The notes under the pieces are model-generated. The model saw only the letters and a list, made by a program, of their open reading frames with translations, was not told the origin of the DNA and made no database searches. 64,000 nt of DNA from Cryptomeria japonica (lineage: Eukaryota > Streptophyta > Pinopsida > Cupressales > Cupressaceae): assembly GCF_030272615.1 (NCBI RefSeq), contig NC_081415.1, positions 598,613,335 to 598,677,334 on the forward strand, read 5' to 3'. Positions 34,481-46,440 of the stretch are shown in pieces; position 1 is the stretch's first letter; every line of letters begins with the position of its first letter. The position numbers and the translations under genes are program-made.

Positions 34481-37400
34481 ATCAACTTCTTCTTCATGTA
34501 CATTTCCGTTAGGAACATCATCGAGTAACTGTCGATCGTGATCATCTATATCATCTTCTACTTCTTCGGTATCTTCTTCTTCCATCACATTATACATTAT
34601 CGGCCTTCCTCTTGGATCATGTCTAACAACAAATGACCAACCCGGTTTATGTGGAACCTCCGAGTAAAATACTTGCTCACATTGACTTGGAAGAACATAG
34701 AGCTCATCCCCAACTCGTTCAAATGACCTTGTATTAACCATTGTAAATCCATTATCATGTTCGATAACAGTTCTATCAGGATCATTTATATTCAGTCGTA
34801 GCCTATACCATTTGACGACGAACAGAACTAATTTGAAGGAATTAAAGTCACACTCAAGTATATCATCCAAAATGCCATAGTATTGATTTTGAGACACTTG
34901 AGGATGTATGTCGTTTCTAGATGAAATATTGGTCACCTCAAAGACTGCAATTATCCCAGAATCACAAGTTTTCTTCATGTCATCCAATTGTTTGATGCGA
35001 AATTTATGACCATTGTAGCACATAACCTTGTGGTGTTTGACCTGCAATATGTCTAACATATTAAAATTATTGCATCATGAGTTGATAAATATATGGGTGA
35101 TTAATAAAATTATACGTACCTATTGATCTCTTAAACCATATGCTAAATCAATTTCCCTTTGTGTAACATTGGAATCTCCATTACAATGAGCTTCTTTAAC
35201 CAATGAAGCGACACCATCCCATGTTAATGTGCGACCAGAATGTTGACATCGTTCAATCCACACCGTCATCCAATCAAGATTGTTTGCAATATACAAATGT
35301 AGCACATCCCACTCCTGACCAACTGTACAAATAATTAATAGACCACTTACAATTGATTTATTTAGAAGATGAAGAATTAATTTACTACAATAACAACTTA
35401 TAATTACCTCTCACTTTCTTCAATCTACCTTTCCCCATCAAGTGCTCCCCTTTGAATTTATTAATGGGGTTGGGATCCCAAATGCGATCTACGTGGATTT
35501 TTGCTGCAAACTTAGGAAGATATTCAGTAATGTACACCATAGTTTGGTATACCATATATCCCTCCACCAAGAACCCTCAGGATGTGCTCTTTGTCGAACC
35601 AAAGACTTCAAAAATTTCAAGTGCCTCTCAACCATCCACATTGACCTAGTGTGTATAGGTCCACACAATTCGATCTCCTCAACTTGGTGTATGAGGTAGT
35701 GTTCTTGTGCATTGAAAAAAGTTGAAGGTAGACACTTTTGCATTTCACACATTAGATGAGGGATTTTTCTCTTCCAATATTTTATATCTTCCTTGTGGAT
35801 TTCTTTAGATGACAACCACCTAATTAAAGAGATTGAAGACGCAAAAATATATAAATGAGACTTTACAAAATAATATACAAATATATTGCATAACAAGTAA
35901 AACAAATGGCAAATATAATATCTATACAACAAGTTGATCAAACATCACTACTTACCTCATGCATTTTCCAAGATCATAAATGACTTGCTTGATATTATTG
36001 TCGAAGTGGTCTGGGAGAGATAGAGGTAGAACATATTGCAACAATTATAAAATGATCTTTTCATTGTTTTCTAACATAATACAATGAAAAGTACATGCGT
36101 AGTATACAAATATATAGTAAATACACAAGAACGCAAATTACCTTAATGAAGGTATGCCAATCATGCATTTTCATCCCTGGCCCAAATTCACTCTTCTTTG
36201 ATATGAGATTGTTTATGTTCGCAGCAAATCCTGTGGGAAATCAAATTTTTCGTATGACTTCTTTTATAGAATTGCTTTGCTGCTCTGTTAATAACCAAGG
36301 AAGGGCACTTATATTAATCTGATCTCCATTTCTATTTGATTGAATGACATTTTTCATTGCATGATTGGATTCCACAATGTCACTACAAATTTTGACAATT
36401 TTTTCTTTGTCACGCCTTCCATCCAATATTTTCCATAATGTCTCTGTTATATTATTTCCAATATGCATTGTATCAAACAAATGCACAATTTGTAGCTGCT
36501 CGTAGTAAGGCAACCTACTAAATTGTCTGGGATAACTTTTTAGTCCCTTTGGAAGGTGGTCATCCATGCCTTGACGACCTTCAGTATCATCAATTACATC
36601 ATCAATAAACAAAACACGATAGAAAAATTCAAATTCCAAACATAAACCATTAGATGGAATGACATTACCTTGACGATTAATTCTATTATATTCCAACTTC
36701 CATAAATGAGGAGTCATTCTTCGTGGCTTTGATGTAGTCTCTTCTTTCCTATTGAAAAGATGTTTTTCAGTATTCCGATACTTATGATTTTTGTGAAGGA
36801 AGTGCCTATACTCATCAAACACCTGCTTTCCTAAACTTTTTGAATGACGGGATTTCATCTTTGGACCACAAACTGGACATGCAAATTTTCCCTTTGTTTG
36901 AAGACCTACAAGATAATGTATAATTCTATTAAATCTGTTAATTTTTATAATTATAATTATCATGTGCAACTTGAACTCTATAACGTATGACAAAAATGTG
37001 TTAGCCCTGGGGCATCATGTATTGTCCATACAAGCATTGCATGGAATTGAAATTGTCTTTGTCCTATTGGTCTAGAGATGGCATACATGGTCACACCATT
37101 CCATAACTCCAGCAACTCATCGATAAGAGGCTCAATATATACATTCATATCTTTAACTTGGTACTTGCCTAGTGGAATGAACAAAAACATTACATAATTG
37201 TTATGACCATTTTACTGCAATATTTATAATTAAATGTAGATGACTATTAAATGATAAAATACCTGGAACAATCATTGCCAACATTATGTGCTCCCTCTTT
37301 ATTGACATCCATGGAGGAATATTATTGTTGATAACAAAAATAGGCCACACCGAGTAAATAGATCTCAACTCTCCAAATGGATTGACACCGTCCGCTACCA

Positions 37401-38269
37401 ATGAAAGCCTGAGATTACGAGGTTCTTCTTTAAAGTGTGACCACTTTTCCTCTATGTCCATAAATGTTGAACCATCCACAGGCATTTGAATAATGTCATC
37501 TTGACTTCTATTGCATGCATGGTAATCCATAAATTGTGCCAAGCTAGTGCACCTGAATAATTGTTGCATGCATGGAATAATGGGAATATAACGAAGAACC
37601 TTGCGAGGCACCTTTTTTGTTATTTGATCTATTCGATATCTACTGATATGACATTCAGGGCATTCTGTTTGAAATTCATGTTGTTTATGATATATAATAT
37701 GATCATTGGGACAAGCATCTATTGTTTGATACTCCATTCCAATATCTTTCATAATGGCAGATAATTCTCGGTATGAGCGAGGTAGAATATTTGGTGGTGG
37801 TAAGAAAAACTCACCTATCAATCTACAGCAAAAAAAAAAGTTTGAGGTGTTAATATAAAGAATATTAATCGTACATGATTCACCATTTATTAACTGTAAT
37901 GACATGTATGACACACCTTAACATACAAGAGATTGTTATGTTGGATAAACCATTCATAACCTTCAAGTTCACCAACAACAATACAACAGAGAGAAGAGTT
38001 GTTTGGGAGCCTTTGTAAAGGGGCTCATATGCCTTCTCAAGAAGAGGTAAATCATGAACATCAAGGTCATCCTGATCATCATGATCAGCTGTGCCAGTAC
38101 TAAATGTGTCATGGATCAATGTATTTGTACCATCATCTTCAATTGTGTTTTCTAGTGCATGATCGTCCTCTTCCATGGGATCATTATCTTCAGCTTCGAT
38201 ATTCACACTGTTGAACACTATGTTTGAAATAAAAAAAATCTTCCCATAGGCTTGAAAATTAAAAGATTA

Positions 38270-38830
38270 TCGGCCAAGATATTGTATCGAGCATCTCAAA
38301 AGGAGTTTCACCGAAAGGATACTTTCATCGAAATAGAGCATGACGTGTAAAGCACTACGCAAAAGTGTTTTCGGCAGAATATCACTGTCGATAAATAAAG
38401 GAAGCCGCTCATCGATACTCCAGTTTCATCGAAAAATGAAAAGCAAAAAGTAAAAAGTGATTTCAAAGAAATACAACTGCCGAAGAAATTCATAAAGCAT
38501 TCATCGAAATGCAAATCTCATCGATAACATTATATTGAACAAGAACAGAGGTGTTTTATCGATAAAGGGGATATCGAAGGAAAAAGACTTTCGAGGAGCT
38601 TGCATGAACTTTCACCGAAGAACACAACTCATCGAAATATGATTTCGATGAAACTTGCGAATAACTTATCGAAAGAAAGTTCATCGAGGAAAAGATGATT
38701 TCGATGAGTCTTGAAAATGGTTTTTCAACATGGGCTATTCACCGAAAAAGTGATATCGAGGAAAGTGAGCTTTCAATGAAAGATCAAAACATTCGGCCGA
38801 AGACAAGGGTTTCATTGAAAACTTGACTTA
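38270..38830. promoter_or_regulatory. ATCGAAA-motif cluster upstream of the 39119 ORF
   Basis: About 560 bases contain more than twenty copies of (T)CATCGAAA, ATCGATA or CACCGAA-type motifs in both orientations, for example TTTCATCGAAAAATG and a short perfect hairpin CATCGAAAT-AT-GATTTCGATG near 38628-38650. Background frequency of TCGA elsewhere in this AT-rich window is far lower. The position, directly 5' of the long ORF and inside the inserted block, suggests a subterminal or regulatory repeat field. Its function is inferred only from density and position. Confidence 0.45.
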
Positions 38831-39118
38831 CGATCATTTTGGTCGAACTATACTTCCCGCGAAAGAGTTAAAGGCCCAAGTGAAGAATGTCACATCTGCA
38901 ATTAAGTTTAAACATTTGAATAGTCGTTGTAGACATAGAGACATTAACTGTGCACAAGTTGCCCATGCAATTACAGCCAAACTGATCAAATCTTCATAAG
39001 AACCAGATTGATGCCAAAAGACTGACAATTGCGAGGAATTTGTTGAGGTTCGTGAACGACAATCTAAAGAGCTAGACATTTCTCCAAGTAAGTGTGATTT
39101 CTCGTATTTACTAAAACT

Positions 39119-42100
39119 ATGGAATCTTCTTCTTCTTCTAAAAAGAGTAGAAAAGGGAAAGAATTAAATCCTAAGGACAAGCCCAAAAGACAAAAAAAGG
39201 AAGGTAGAGCTTTGACTCAGGATTTGCTAGACCAGTGCCCGGCATCCAGCGTGAGGTCTAAAAAGATCAAGAGTGAAGAAGAAGGATTGGAGGATAGATT
39301 TGAAAATCTGGGAGACATATGGACTGAAATCAGGGGACATGAATTGTTCCTATTTAGTTACAAAAGAAGGGATGCTCCTGAGCCCATAAGTAATCTATGG
39401 AAGAAAAACTTAGGGAAATTGGTAGTCCCAAATGTGTTTGTGGATGTTGAACTAATGAAAGCCCTGGTAGATTGCTATAATCCGAGAACCAAAACCATAT
39501 GCGACTACCGAGGGAATCCCTTGGTGGTGATTAACAAACAGACTATTGATATGGTGTTTGATCTAGACTAGGAAGTAGAGGAGAAAATCGATATGCAGAA
39601 ACTATCGCAAGAATTCTTTAGCTTGGAAAACATCTACAGGACATGGAGATTACCTATTCACCGGCCGAAAGTGGGTGGGTCCTTTGTTCCGTTCAGCAAA
39701 GATGACAAGGTGCCATTTGATGTCAACCATTTCCATCCATATTTTAAGTATACATATTATGCTGCAGCTCAAGTATTAGGTTTAGAAGCTCATCCTCTCA
39801 TGGATATTGGGGTTATGGTTCTGTGTGCTGATTTACAATCAAAAGACCCTAGGTCATTTGATTATGCCACTTATGTTGCAGATGCCCTAAATCATGGGTT
39901 GGAGAAGTTAAAAGGGGACCTTGTGAATATCCATTTTTCATTGTACTCTTTATTGATGCATATTATTCTTTATTGTGGACAAGAAATCAATTTCTGGTCA
40001 GATGATTTCTGCATCAGAGCTTATGATAAGAATGGTTTGAAAAAACCAGTTCAGTTGTGGGTTTCTGCATGGGATCAGAGATTCATGAACAACCAGTACT
40101 GGCACTTTCAGGAATATTTTGTGAAACCCCTTAGTGCGGCCTTTGGGCAACATAGAGATTATACTCTGTCCCCTGAAATTAAGAGATTTCTCAGGCCAAA
40201 AGACTTCTCTCCGGAGTCATAGATTGATCACAATTGGGGTGATTGGTATTGCCACAATAATCATAAAGAAATCAGGGTATTTGGGTATGAAGGAAAGCCA
40301 CACATGCTTCCAATTACAGTACCAAACAGGGTGGCTAGCCTGGAGATTGTGAGACAACTATCTACTGTCAGTGCCAAACATCTTACGGATTTCGGTAAAC
40401 AGTCCATCGTTCCAGGTTTATTGATTTTTTCTTATTTTATTGTTAAAAGTTCAAAAATTTATCATCTACTTCAAAATAAATTAGACTACTATGGCATGAC
40501 TCTGGGTGAACCTAGAGAGAACTTTGATCCTGAGGGATATATATAAGAGCTGCCAGGGCGTCACAAAAATTAAAGGCTGGAATACATGTGGCTAAAATGC
40601 CAGATGACTTGATCAAGAACCTTGAAAGAGAGGAAGCCAGGGTTTTGAGAGAAAGGAGTGAAATGACTTGGGAGGCTTTCAAATGGAAAAGGGCAAGGGG
40701 GATGGTGGATGGAGATTTACTTGGAAACCTCCAAGATCCTCTGGAAATAGCCAAAAGGCTACTCCAACATGAAGTAGAAATCATGCATAGAGTGCCCCCA
40801 CAATTCCTTCATTTTATCAACACTGAAAAGGATAGTCAACCATTGGCTCACATGTCACCAAAATCAACTGCTAGTAGTATCCCTGCTGATTCTCCTAGAG
40901 AAGATTATCCTCCTGGTTTTGAAGCAGAGGTGAATATGGACACTGGTGAAATTAACATTAAAGATGTTGTTGATATAAGGATGACAGAGCATGAAGATTT
41001 TGTTGCTGACGATGGATTCGCCTCTTCGAGGGAATTCCTTTCATTCTTGTACCAGTATAAAGGGGCACATGTGAAACGAAGCATGGCTGGAAGACCAGAA
41101 GAGGAACAGATGAAAAGACTAGAGGAAGAAATTGATACCCTCATGAAAGATATGACCCCTGAGAAAGGGAGAAGATTATTAAAAGAGGCTGGTATTATCA
41201 TCTTTTCTGGTTGGGACATAAATTCAGCACTTCTGTTTGACGGATTCTTGAAGAAGCAAGACTTGAATCAACAGGTGTTGCCTCAGGAGATAGACAAATT
41301 ATTCCTAGGCTCCGGATATGATCCTGATAAAAAGGCTCTCCTACAGTGGGCGTTATATCCAAAGGGAAAAAGGCCTATTATTGTGGATATCGAAGAAACC
41401 TTTGGACACCTCATGGTTCATCAGGTTGGAAAGACTGACCGTAGGGTCACTGCTAAATTAAACTTGGATGTTGCCAGATTAAATTTGGACCAGACAGAAT
41501 TTTTGGTTAGGGAAAACATCACTTATAAGGGGTTGTATGAAAAATCTAAAGAGGAGAATCAAAAGTTACAAGCAAAAATATTGCAACTTGAGACAGGGAC
41601 TCCCATAAATGAATATACCTCATATCCCATAGGACGTAGCTTGGATGATGTTTCTGATGCTCTGTACTGGAAGTATCAAGCAGATAAGGCTACCAAACAG
41701 GCAAATAGTATCCAGCAAAAGATGGATAAAATGGTTAATGATATCATCGGACACCGATTCAACACCATGCTTTCACATGTTGAACAATATTGGAAGGTGT
41801 ACACTGGAACTATAAAGGCATTAAGAGAGCATGAGAGATTAAAAGCACAATTGCACGAAGTACTAAACAGTGTTGATACGATGACGCCAGAGGAGAAGGC
41901 TGAAGGGACTGCGTACATGGAAAATCATGTTAAACTCGAAGATGCGCTAAGAAGAGATCTTAAGGAATTGGATGATGGGAGACCTATTGGAATGCCCTCG
42001 GTCTATAAAGAAGGAGATGTAATATCTCTGGAGGATTTGCGGAATGAGCTTGTCAGCGTCAAGGATTGGGCTTTATCAAAAATGGATCGAAGCAAAGACA

Positions 42101-42270
42101 TGGCCCCTACCGTCAACCAGATGATATTCGAATACCTGTCACAAGGAGAAGAATTGAAGAAACAGAGTGCTAAAATCAAAACCTTCAAAGATGATGATTA
42201 TATTCATCATTTAGGAATTCTTAATCTCTTTTTGCTTAAGTTTGTTAAGAACATTCAAACTAACGATTAG
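39119..42270 (+). pseudogene. Near-intact large ORF (about 1050 codons), unknown coiled-coil family, copy 2
   Basis: This is the best-preserved member of a family seen three times in the window. The start ATG at 39119 gives a Ser/Lys-rich N-terminus (SSSSSKKSRKGKEL, KPKRQKKEG). The frame continues as one unit with only three lesions: TAG at 39569, TAG at 40220, and a TA-repeat slippage near 40540-40550 (ATATATAT) that shifts the frame into the last piece, 40588-42270. A middle region (YYAAAQVLGLEAHPL, RFLRPKDFSPES, IDHNWGDW) is also found at 48486-49100. The C-terminal 560 residues are charged and predicted coiled coil (KKAL, ENQKLQAKILQLE, LKELDDG). No zinc, protease, polymerase or transposase motif is visible. 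Alternatives are a gag-like or mobile-domain protein of an unclassified element. Confidence 0.6.
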
Positions 42271-43190
42271 CATTTTGAAAAGACATGTCTTTTCATGAAT
42301 AACTTTCGTTCTCATATATATATGAGAATGGTTTTTGTAATATGGGGAAAAAAATACATAAGAAGAAGATAGCAATGTATGATAGCCTGTAAGTTTTTTT
42401 TGTACAAACTTCGATGGAATACAAGCTATGAACTGTTGTTTTTCTTTGCGTATGTGTTGTGGATTATTTCACTTTGTTCTGGCAATCGTCTGTGATATTA
42501 TCTAAAGTGATAAGGTTATTCATATTCTTGAAATCAAATTTGTGCTTCATGTTATAAGGTTGAAACAAAAGTTTTGCTTGCGAATTGTAATTGTTCCTCG
42601 CAGTACTTCATTGATTGGTCCCTTAAAGGTAGGGTTAAATTCATTCAATCAACGTATGATATAAGCATTCAATTGATCTCAAAAGAAATAATAACCGACA
42701 GGTCCATAAAGGGGTGGATTAAAAAACTATCTCACAGGCTCGCATGATAAGTCCTAAAGAAAGTATAATGACTCTGTAGCCCAAACAGCAAAGAAGGCAC
42801 TAGTTAATTTCATATTACACTTATCACTATATTCATCATATGTTATTTTAAAGCAACAAAAGTAATTAGGAAACATAGATCGAATATCTTCTACAACAAC
42901 AATCTTGAACTCATCTGCTATATCTCCATTCTAGGAACCTATGCCATTCTGAGACTAGGAGATATCAGATTAAGACAATAAATCTGCTATAAAAAGCACT
43001 GGTTATTAGAAACAGCCGGTGAATAGGTATACCCACCTAGGTCCTGCAGAGCCTAAAGTGAGAGAGTTAACATCTAAATAGGTTTGCTCTATAAGTTGGC
43101 CAAGTCAATTGGAGGGTTTGATCATAGGAGTTGGCATTTCCTTAGAACCTATCCAATCTGTTGATTTGAGACCCAACACACACCTCCATG
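42271..43190. other. 3' flank of the large ORF, no gene
   Basis: AT-rich sequence after the stop at 42270, including a short palindrome TTCTCATATATATATGAGAA (42309-42328) that could form a hairpin downstream of the ORF. No LTR-like duplicate of 38222-39118 was seen. The right limit is where CACTA gene 1 exon 2 resumes. Confidence 0.4.
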
Positions 43191-43579
43191 TTCCTCCACT
43201 TCCAAAACCATATTCTCAGGGTTTTGTTGATTTATACCATGTGCTCTAGGGTGCTCCACCTATATAAAATTGATATACATAAATAAACCGTGATCATGAT
43301 CTCATTATCAAGTGATTTCTTATGTATATAAATTGTTAAAACAATATAATGAACAACTTACTAGTGGATGATAATCATGTCCCCCTTCAATGTGACCATG
43401 CTGCCTACAATGTTTCTTAGCTGTTTTGATTAGAAGTCTTCTAGTCTTTAAGCCCTTACAAATTTTGCAGGGACAATAACATTTCCCATCACCTTTTCTT
43501 TTCAAGTTAGACCATAATCTAGCAATTGTCTCCTTATTTTGTTCTTCACTGATATTATCTGACATGGTCTTTCTTCACA

Positions 43580-44470
43580 GGCAATAAAATCAAGCTATGG
43601 AAACTTCAGTGCAAAATCTTCACAAAAATTGCAAATCGAACCAAAACCATTGAACTTAATAGAGAACATATTTAATGTAGCTAATTGTGTGAATTTCTGA
43701 GCATTGTGTCTGCAAATTCTTACTAAAAGTTTGCCTGTTGCAGACGTTCTGAGAGACATTTTTGAGTATTCTAAGCAAAGCATTTATTTAAACATACACT
43801 TATTCATCCACATTGCAGGGATAACAATACAAGGCTCACATATTGGTCTAAGAGGATGCCATGGTCTCACAAAGTAACCAAGAACCATATGAAATGATGG
43901 TTGTCTTGAATCCACACACAACTAGGGAGGATCCATACAATTATGTATGACTTCCCCCTTGTTTGTTTAATGGGATTAGCCAGCTCCAAGACATAGCCGT
44001 CAATAATCACTAAGAATGTACAAGTGGATCGTAGCTACCCATACAACAAACACTTACCCCTATCCTCAAATTTTCCCAATGTTTGATTCCTTATATACAC
44101 TCATCCAAGGTTATCTATGTCGATCTTGGTGAGGAATCACATCACAACAAAGAAGGCAACATTTAAAAATAGCAAGAGTTTCACTAAACTACCAAAGATC
44201 ATAAATATTGAAAGAAAGAAAAAATAGTAACAATAATAAGTCAAATAAATGTGTTCAATTCCAATAGCAAATCAAACATAGCCACAATAGCTACACAATA
44301 GAGAAAACTCACAATAGTGATTAAACTAATTCAAGCAAGATAAAATAAAATTGTTGGCTAATGCAACAAAGATGAGAGATCATCAATAATTGAAGGAAAC
44401 TTCACAATCCTTAAAAGTGCACATTACATAACTATACGACTAGAAATTGTGGCTAAATAGAGTGAAGATT
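43580..44470. other. Upstream flank of CACTA gene 1, no gene
   Basis: This region should hold the 5' end of the CACTA element. A 62-codon minus-strand frame at 43783-43595 is open but unrecognised. I found no clear terminal inverted repeat; TAGTG occurs near 44315 but without a convincing partner. Confidence 0.35.
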
Positions 44471-44473
44471 CAT

Positions 44474-44800
44474 CATGACTCCAATGATAGCCCCTCATGT
44501 GTGCATTTGTGGCATGAACACAAAAACTCCCACATGGCATGGCCATGTACCTAATGGAGAAGACATGCCTAGGCTACATGCCCAAAAAGCATGACTATAA
44601 TAATAGTCCCTCATGCATGCATTTGTGGCCTGCACACTACAAATCCTAACATATCATGGCAATACACCTCATAGAGAAGACACACCTAGGGCCACATTGC
44701 ACATAGCAACGTGCCTCACAAAGAAGACGTGCATAGGGCACATGCCACATAGCAATGTGTCTTATGGAAAAATGTGCATGCATGTCACACACCAAAGCTA
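44474..44800. repeat. Tandem repeat with 116-bp period plus shorter units
   Basis: CATGACTCCAATGATAG at 44474 and CATGACTATAATAATAG at 44590 start two diverged copies of a 116-bp unit (shared CCTCATG, GCATTTGTGGC, GAGAAGACA). Shorter repeats of about 46 bp (CAACGTGCCTCACAAAGAAG and CAATGTGTCTTATGGAAAAA) follow from 44706. No coding role is seen. Confidence 0.65.
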
Positions 44801-45869
44801 TATGTATACATCATGAGGCACATTCAAATGTTCTCAAACACAACCTATTGTATCTAACATGAGTTCCTCTCTACATGTGTGCAAATCTTCCAACACTAAT
44901 CGCCACTAAGAAGGAATAATATAAAATGCATCTTCAGATATTTGTGTGTGTGTGTGGAATTGTGTCTTTGAACCCAAATCGCTACCATCAACAACATGTA
45001 ACCATCACCTACACTATATCAAAACATTAGTATGGTGTGACATCATATCTATTTGCATAATGTCAAAACACATGCAAACATGAAAATCATCATAGCATGA
45101 CAAAAATCAATCTCCACATGTTGGAACAAAGATATAAATAAGATAATAGGGTAAGAGGAAACCCGTACCAAGAACCACATACCAACTATCGGCAATGCCA
45201 TCAAGATAAATGTAGGATAGGATACCACTATGAGCCATCCAATGGTCCATTCTATGAGGAGAACTAGGGGATACTATCTTTGAAAGGTGTGGTCAATAGA
45301 GATAATCCCTACTAATGCCACAATATGTCACCATAGCTTCTTGAGTTTTCCATTCTTCTACTTAACACCACATTTATTGAGTTCCTCAACAGCGAGGTTG
45401 GTTCTCAATAGGATGCACAAACATGTAAACACACAAGCATGGTTTCATCATACTTGTACAACAATACAAATTCATTTTTCTAGTTAATTACTTAGTGTAA
45501 AAATAACTCCATTACATAACATAGGGTAATAATCACCATAAGTTTTCAAATAAATTGCCCAAACATCAATTGGAGTTACCCTTTCTAAGGTACAAACATA
45601 ATTTATTTATAACTTCAAAATTAAAATAATCACAATACATCCAAATAAGTTCAATAGTGCATGGAAATAGACAACAGGATCCATAATTAAACCCATAAAT
45701 TACCCTAACTGGATATGCTAATAAAATGGTGTCTCAAATAATAGAGATTATGTTGGACCTATAATAGAGATCTGGACTTTGTTTCATCATACACAAGCAT
45801 GGTTTCATCATACTTGTATCCAAATACGCCATCCATAGATAGGTACTCAGTACCACAATCTCATGGGTA

Positions 45870-46440
45870 CCCTTTTAGCTGAATTTACCCTATATTTAGG
45901 TGAATCTACCCTTGTATCATTCCTTGATCTAGTATGTCATTCCACCAATCAATAATTTTTCCATATTCTTGGGAGAATACACTATCCTTTAGGTGAATAT
46001 GCCATATCCTTAAATGAATCCTCCTTGTCATCATCCTAAGTCCTCTTTTTGTTAAGTCTTATCCCTTCATCTTTAGGAAAATCCACCTATCCTTATGTGA
46101 ATCTACTTTCTCTTAGGTGAATCTATTTCACATAAATCATTTATCTTATCCATCTTTCTTACGCAAATGGTGAATTTTTCCTATCCTTAGATGACTACAC
46201 TCCCATTTAGGTGAATCTATCTAGTTTTAGTCTCCTTCCATTATTTTGTCCAAATTTGTATCCTCTAGTTTACATGAATCTAGTTGTTCTTAGGAAAATC
46301 AACCCTATCATTCTAAGGAAAATTCACCTTGTCATCATCCTTAATCATCTACCTTTCAAGTGTATAGTCCATCCATCCTTGGGAGAATCTAACATATTAT
46401 TGGGAAAATCCACTCCCTCTTAGGTGAATCCACCTTTTCC
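45870..46440. repeat. Degenerate minisatellite, TTAGGTGAATCTACC core
   Basis: Units of about 25-30 bp with core (T)CTTAGGTGAATCYACC or CTTAGGAAAATCCACC recur about twenty times, with spacers such as TTGTCATCATCC. The copies are diverged enough to be easily missed. A 70-codon plus-strand frame at 46211-46423 is repeat-derived. Confidence 0.6.

Larger units (their letters stand above)
38222..43190 (+). mobile_element. Insertion of about 5 kb within CACTA gene 1 exon 2
   Basis: Gene 1 coding sequence stops at about 43190 (minus-strand VLEVEEHGG) and resumes at about 38221 (NSVNIEAEDNDPMEE), while everything between is unrelated and carries a long ORF on the opposite strand. The left edge reads ACACTA then TGTTTGAAAT; the right edge reads GACCCAACA then CACACC. 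TG...CA ends with a possible but imperfect five-base duplication (CACTA/CACAC) are compatible with an LTR-class insertion. I found no repeated LTRs inside, so the element class is unresolved. Confidence 0.55.
34274..43565 (-). pseudogene. CACTA gene 1: TNP2-type transposase, interrupted by an insertion
   Basis: Exons traced on the minus strand: 43565-43362, 43259-about 43190 then 38221-37917 (split by an insertion), 37822-37263, 37168-about 37000, 36905-36142, about 36060-35956, 35819-35408, 35322-35120, 35041-34274. The first has a C-P-C-x2-C and His-rich pattern (CPCKICKG, HCRQHGH), like the transposase-associated domain. The TNP2 core reads LLEKAYEPLYKG, ACPNDHIIYHK, LVADGVNPFGEL, PPWMSIKREHIML, PLIDELLELWN, WTIHDAPG and GKFACPVCGPKM, with the Asp residues of ADG and HDAPG kept. 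A DUF4218-like part (PSTFFNAQEHYLIHQVEE, PIHTRSMWMVERHL) and a DUF4216-like part (QYYGILDDILE, PSQCEQVFY) follow. It ends in an acidic tail with a run of about 20 Asp. Breaks: TGA at 36241, a 1-nt loss near 35571 and TAG at 35120. Transposase identity is secure; the exon edges are by eye. Confidence 0.85.

Noticed and set aside
34183-34545. Poly-Met and poly-Ile open frames
   Set aside because: Shadow frames of the ATC/ATG trinucleotide run; only the Asp-rich frame continues the transposase.
36095-36322. Plus-strand 75-codon frame
   Set aside because: Antisense to the well-supported transposase exon 36905-36142.
43590-44320. Search for the CACTA 5' terminal inverted repeat
   Set aside because: TAGTG near 44315 and CACTA near 29179 were considered, but neither has a matching partner sequence or a shared 3-bp flank.
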